DNA from: Betaproteobacteria bacterium | GTDB lineage: Bacteria > Pseudomonadota > Gammaproteobacteria > Burkholderiales > SG8-41 | Length of the DNA: 64,000 bases | Direction of reading: 5' to 3' | Assembly (NCBI GenBank): GCA_028292435.1 | Contig: JAQGMI010000125.1 | Span: 1-64,000, forward strand | Part shown: positions 61,776-64,000 of the stretch, one piece after another | Layout: each line of letters begins with the position of its first letter | Position numbering within the stretch: the stretch's first letter is position 1 | Notes under the pieces: model-generated | What the model was told of the DNA's origin: nothing | The model's database searches: none | Seen by the model: the letters and a program-made list of their open reading frames with translations, nothing else | Position numbers and translations under genes: made by a program

Positions 61776-64000
61776 TCAGTGCGAATACCTGAGCTCGGCA
61801 AAGGCGGTGCGCTGGGGAAACGGATGGAACAGGAAGTATTCGCGGTTGTTCAGGTTATCGACGCCGACCGCGGCGCTCCACCGCTTGTCGATCTGATAGC
61901 GCACCCGCGCGTCGATCGTCAGGAAGGACTCGAATCCCTGGAAAGTATGTTCGTAGCTGTCGAGATTGTCGATCTGCGCGAACTGCCGCCCGCTGTAACG
62001 CGCGGCTATCGTCGTTGCAAGCCGTGCATTGGGCCGCCAGGTAGCCGCCAACGTCGCCCGCCAATCGGGAATCTGCGGCGCGCGTTTACCAACGGCGAGC
62101 GGGTTCGCGGCATCTTGACGAATGCGCGAATCGACGTAAGTGATCGAGCCGTTCAATTCGAGCCCGTGAATGAAGACGTCATTCTGTTGCGCGACCAGCT
62201 CGGCCCCCCGTGAGCGCACCTTCTCGATGTTCTGCACGAATGAGAAAAGCGTCGTCGAGCCGGGCACGAGCAGCGCGCTTTGCGAAATCAGCGCGTCCTG
62301 CAGGTTTTCCTGGAACAGCGAGAAGCGGATGCGGCCGGTGCTTGCGGCGCGCTCGATCGCGAGTTCTCCCGACAGCGCATTTTCAGGATGCAGGTTCGGA
62401 TTCGGCACCGTAATCGTGGCGCCGGTCGTGATCGCCTGGTAAAGCTCGCTCACCGTGGGAAAGCGATAGGCTTTCGCGAGCGATCCGGTGACCAGCCATT
62501 CGTTCGCGGGCGTCCATGCGAGCGAGGCTTTGGGCGAAAACTTATTCGCCGACAGTCCGGGCTGATTCACGTTCAACGCGGGCGCCGCCGAAAAATTGGA
62601 TCCGTCGAAGGCGTTCCATCGCTCGTAACGTCCACCGAGCGTCGCTTTCCATTGCGGCGCAAATCGCCATGCGTCCTGCATCCACAGAGCCTGCGTTGCG
62701 GTTTTGCCGCGCGAATCGGTCGCGAGCGCGCCGGGCCCGCCGGCGAGCCATTCGGTCGTGTTGTACTTTGGATTCGCCAGCACATAGCGGTCGTAGTGGG
62801 CGCCAAAACTCGCCTGGTGCGCGCCGTTCTCGCCTTGCGGACGCCAGAATGCTTTCAGGTCGAGCGTGGACCAGCCGGTGCCATCAAGGTACTCGATCGT
62901 GCCGGCGCCGCCATTCAGTCCGCCCGGCAACGCGGCCGTCGGTGAGCGCTTTTCCGATTTGTTATAGCTGTAGTCGCCCGCGACGGCTTCAAAATCCCAC
63001 GTCCCCCGGGTCGACGACTTGAGCGCGAAACTTTGCATCAAATGGTCTTCGCGAAACTTGTACTGATTGATGGCGAAAGCGCTCGCGGCAACATTCGAAT
63101 TGAAGCCGCCGATGTTGACGCTGCCGCTGTAAACGGCATTGCCCGCGCCATCGCGCAGATAACTTTGCACGTTGGCGTTGGTGTCGTTCTGGAAAAGGCC
63201 GACCGTATAGGTCGCGCGCAATGCCGGCGTCAGGTCGTATGCCGCCTTGAATTTAAGATTGTCCTGGGTCTGGTGCTCAAGCGCGCCGGCGCCGAGAACG
63301 AAGATCGGCGAGCCGGTGCGGTTGAAATCGGCGAATGCGCCGCTGACCGCCGTGCCTGCGCCGCTCGGCGCCGCAGGGCGCGCGACCGTCACGTACGCGA
63401 GCGGCTGGTTGTTGCTGACCAGATGGTTAGCGCCTAGCCACCATGAAAATTGATCGTTGCGATTGCCAAGCAGCGCGGCAGCCTGCGTTGCGTTGTAGGT
63501 GTCGTTCGTCGCGTACTGGCTGAAATGCTGCGAACTGCTCTGGAGTTTCGCCGTCGCCTCGAACTTTTCCGGCATGCGCGTGGTGATCTCGACGACAGAG
63601 CCGATCGAATTGCCGGGGTAAGCCGCCGAGAACGGCCCGTACATCACGTCGATGCGCGAGATCTCTTCCGGCGCGACCATGTTCCAGCGCGGGCCGCCGA
63701 TATTGTTGTTGTTTGCGATGAGCGGCGACAGCAGCACGCCGTCGGTAAAGATCAGGCTGCGCGCGCTCGCGCCGACACCCGAAGTGCGCGTCGTCATCGG
63801 CGCCTGGGTGTCGCCAATATGGCGTTTTCTCACCAGCACGTCGGGCAGATACTTGATCGCGTCTTCCGTGTTCATCATGTTCACTGATTCGCTGATCTCT
63901 TTTGCCGTGATGCTTTCCGTCGTGACCGGCAGCTGGTTCCTTTCGGCAACCGAGCGCGTCTCGCCGACCGTCACCTCGGGCAGGCGCTGCTCGGCCGGCG
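61776..64000 (-). CDS. TonB-dependent outer-membrane receptor (5' end beyond window)
   Basis: At least 741 residues of a TonB-dependent receptor. The reading frame is open to the window edge, where it reads LPEVTVGETRS, a TonB-box-like start, so only the signal peptide and first residues are missing; the GTG at 63974 is internal. The plug has INMMNTEDAIKYLPDVLVRK-like features (SVNMMNTEDAIKYLPDVL) and GPFSAAYPGNSIGSVVEITT. The barrel ends QRTAFAELRYSH. Ligand not known. Confidence 0.9.
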   Translation of the reverse strand, partial: PAEQRLPEVTVGETRSVAERNQLPVTTESITAKEISESVNMMNTEDAIKYLPDVLVRKRHIGDTQAPMTTRTSGVGASARSLIFTDGVLLSPLIANNNNIGGPRWNMVAPEEISRIDVMYGPFSAAYPGNSIGSVVEITTRMPEKFEATAKLQSSSQHFSQYATNDTYNATQAAALLGNRNDQFSWWLGANHLVSNNQPLAYVTVARPAAPSGAGTAVSGAFADFNRTGSPIFVLGAGALEHQTQDNLKFKAAYDLTPALRATYTVGLFQNDTNANVQSYLRDGAGNAVYSGSVNIGGFNSNVAASAFAINQYKFREDHLMQSFALKSSTRGTWDFEAVAGDYSYNKSEKRSPTAALPGGLNGGAGTIEYLDGTGWSTLDLKAFWRPQGENGAHQASFGAHYDRYVLANPKYNTTEWLAGGPGALATDSRGKTATQALWMQDAWRFAPQWKATLGGRYERWNAFDGSNFSAAPALNVNQPGLSANKFSPKASLAWTPANEWLVTGSLAKAYRFPTVSELYQAITTGATITVPNPNLHPENALSGELAIERAASTGRIRFSLFQENLQDALISQSALLVPGSTTLFSFVQNIEKVRSRGAELVAQQNDVFIHGLELNGSITYVDSRIRQDAANPLAVGKRAPQIPDWRATLAATWRPNARLATTIAARYSGRQFAQIDNLDSYEHTFQGFESFLTIDARVRYQIDKRWSAAVGVDNLNNREYFLFHPFPQRTAFAELRYSH

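Overview
The window looks like a chromosomal segment of a betaproteobacterium, probably Burkholderiales-like. EF-Tu, RpoC and most ribosomal proteins have the betaproteobacterial form, the gene order rpoB-rpoC-rpsL-rpsG-fusA-tuf-rpsJ is intact, and the rest is packed with Bug/TctC-type periplasmic binding proteins, the family that is massively expanded in Bordetella and Cupriavidus relatives. I see no tRNA, rRNA, IS element, prophage or CRISPR array.

Region 1 (1-25.5 kb) is the str-S10-spc-alpha superoperon on the + strand: the 3' half of rpoB, rpoC, rpsL, rpsG, fusA, tuf, rpsJ, the S10 block (rplC to rpsQ), the spc block (rplN to rpmJ, with secY and infA) and the alpha block (rpsM, rpsK, rpsD, rpoA, rplQ), closed by a strong intrinsic terminator. 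Probable internal promoters lie before rpsL, rplN and rpsM, and leader hairpins before rpsL, rplC, rplN and rpoA. Several ribosomal proteins carry Ala/Lys/Pro-rich tails; uL15 has a C-terminal extension of about 95 residues. uS4 is the four-cysteine zinc form.

Region 2 (25.5-32.7 kb) is a mixed housekeeping stretch: an M15 peptidase, a SAM hydrolase (DUF62), a Gfo/Idh/MocA oxidoreductase, a DUF488 protein, a TonB-dependent receptor, and an overlapping histidine kinase / NarL-type regulator pair that runs directly into the first Bug gene.

Region 3 (32.7-61.2 kb) holds 16 Bug/TctC binding proteins and no TctA or TctB membrane protein. They alternate with catabolic enzymes in compact operons: UGSC selenoprotein + partner + 2 Bugs; Bug + MmgE/PrpD + 2 Bugs; class II aldolase + 2 Bugs; cupin + Bug + LDH2-type dehydrogenase + amidohydrolase + 2-hydroxyacid dehydrogenase; Bug + M20 amidohydrolase + dihydroxyphthalate-decarboxylase-like protein + 2 Bugs. 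Presumably each binding protein captures an organic acid that its neighbouring enzymes process.

The most striking item is at 34229-34786. An in-frame TGA interrupts what would otherwise look like a broken gene. The codons around it read U-G-S-C, and a perfect 8-bp hairpin with a GGTCT loop sits 18 nt after the TGA, the same loop and spacing I recall for the E. coli fdhF SECIS. I read it as a genuine UGSC-family selenoprotein, translationally coupled to a conserved partner of unknown function and two Bug proteins.

The window ends in a secreted small protein and a second TonB-dependent receptor cut by the edge.
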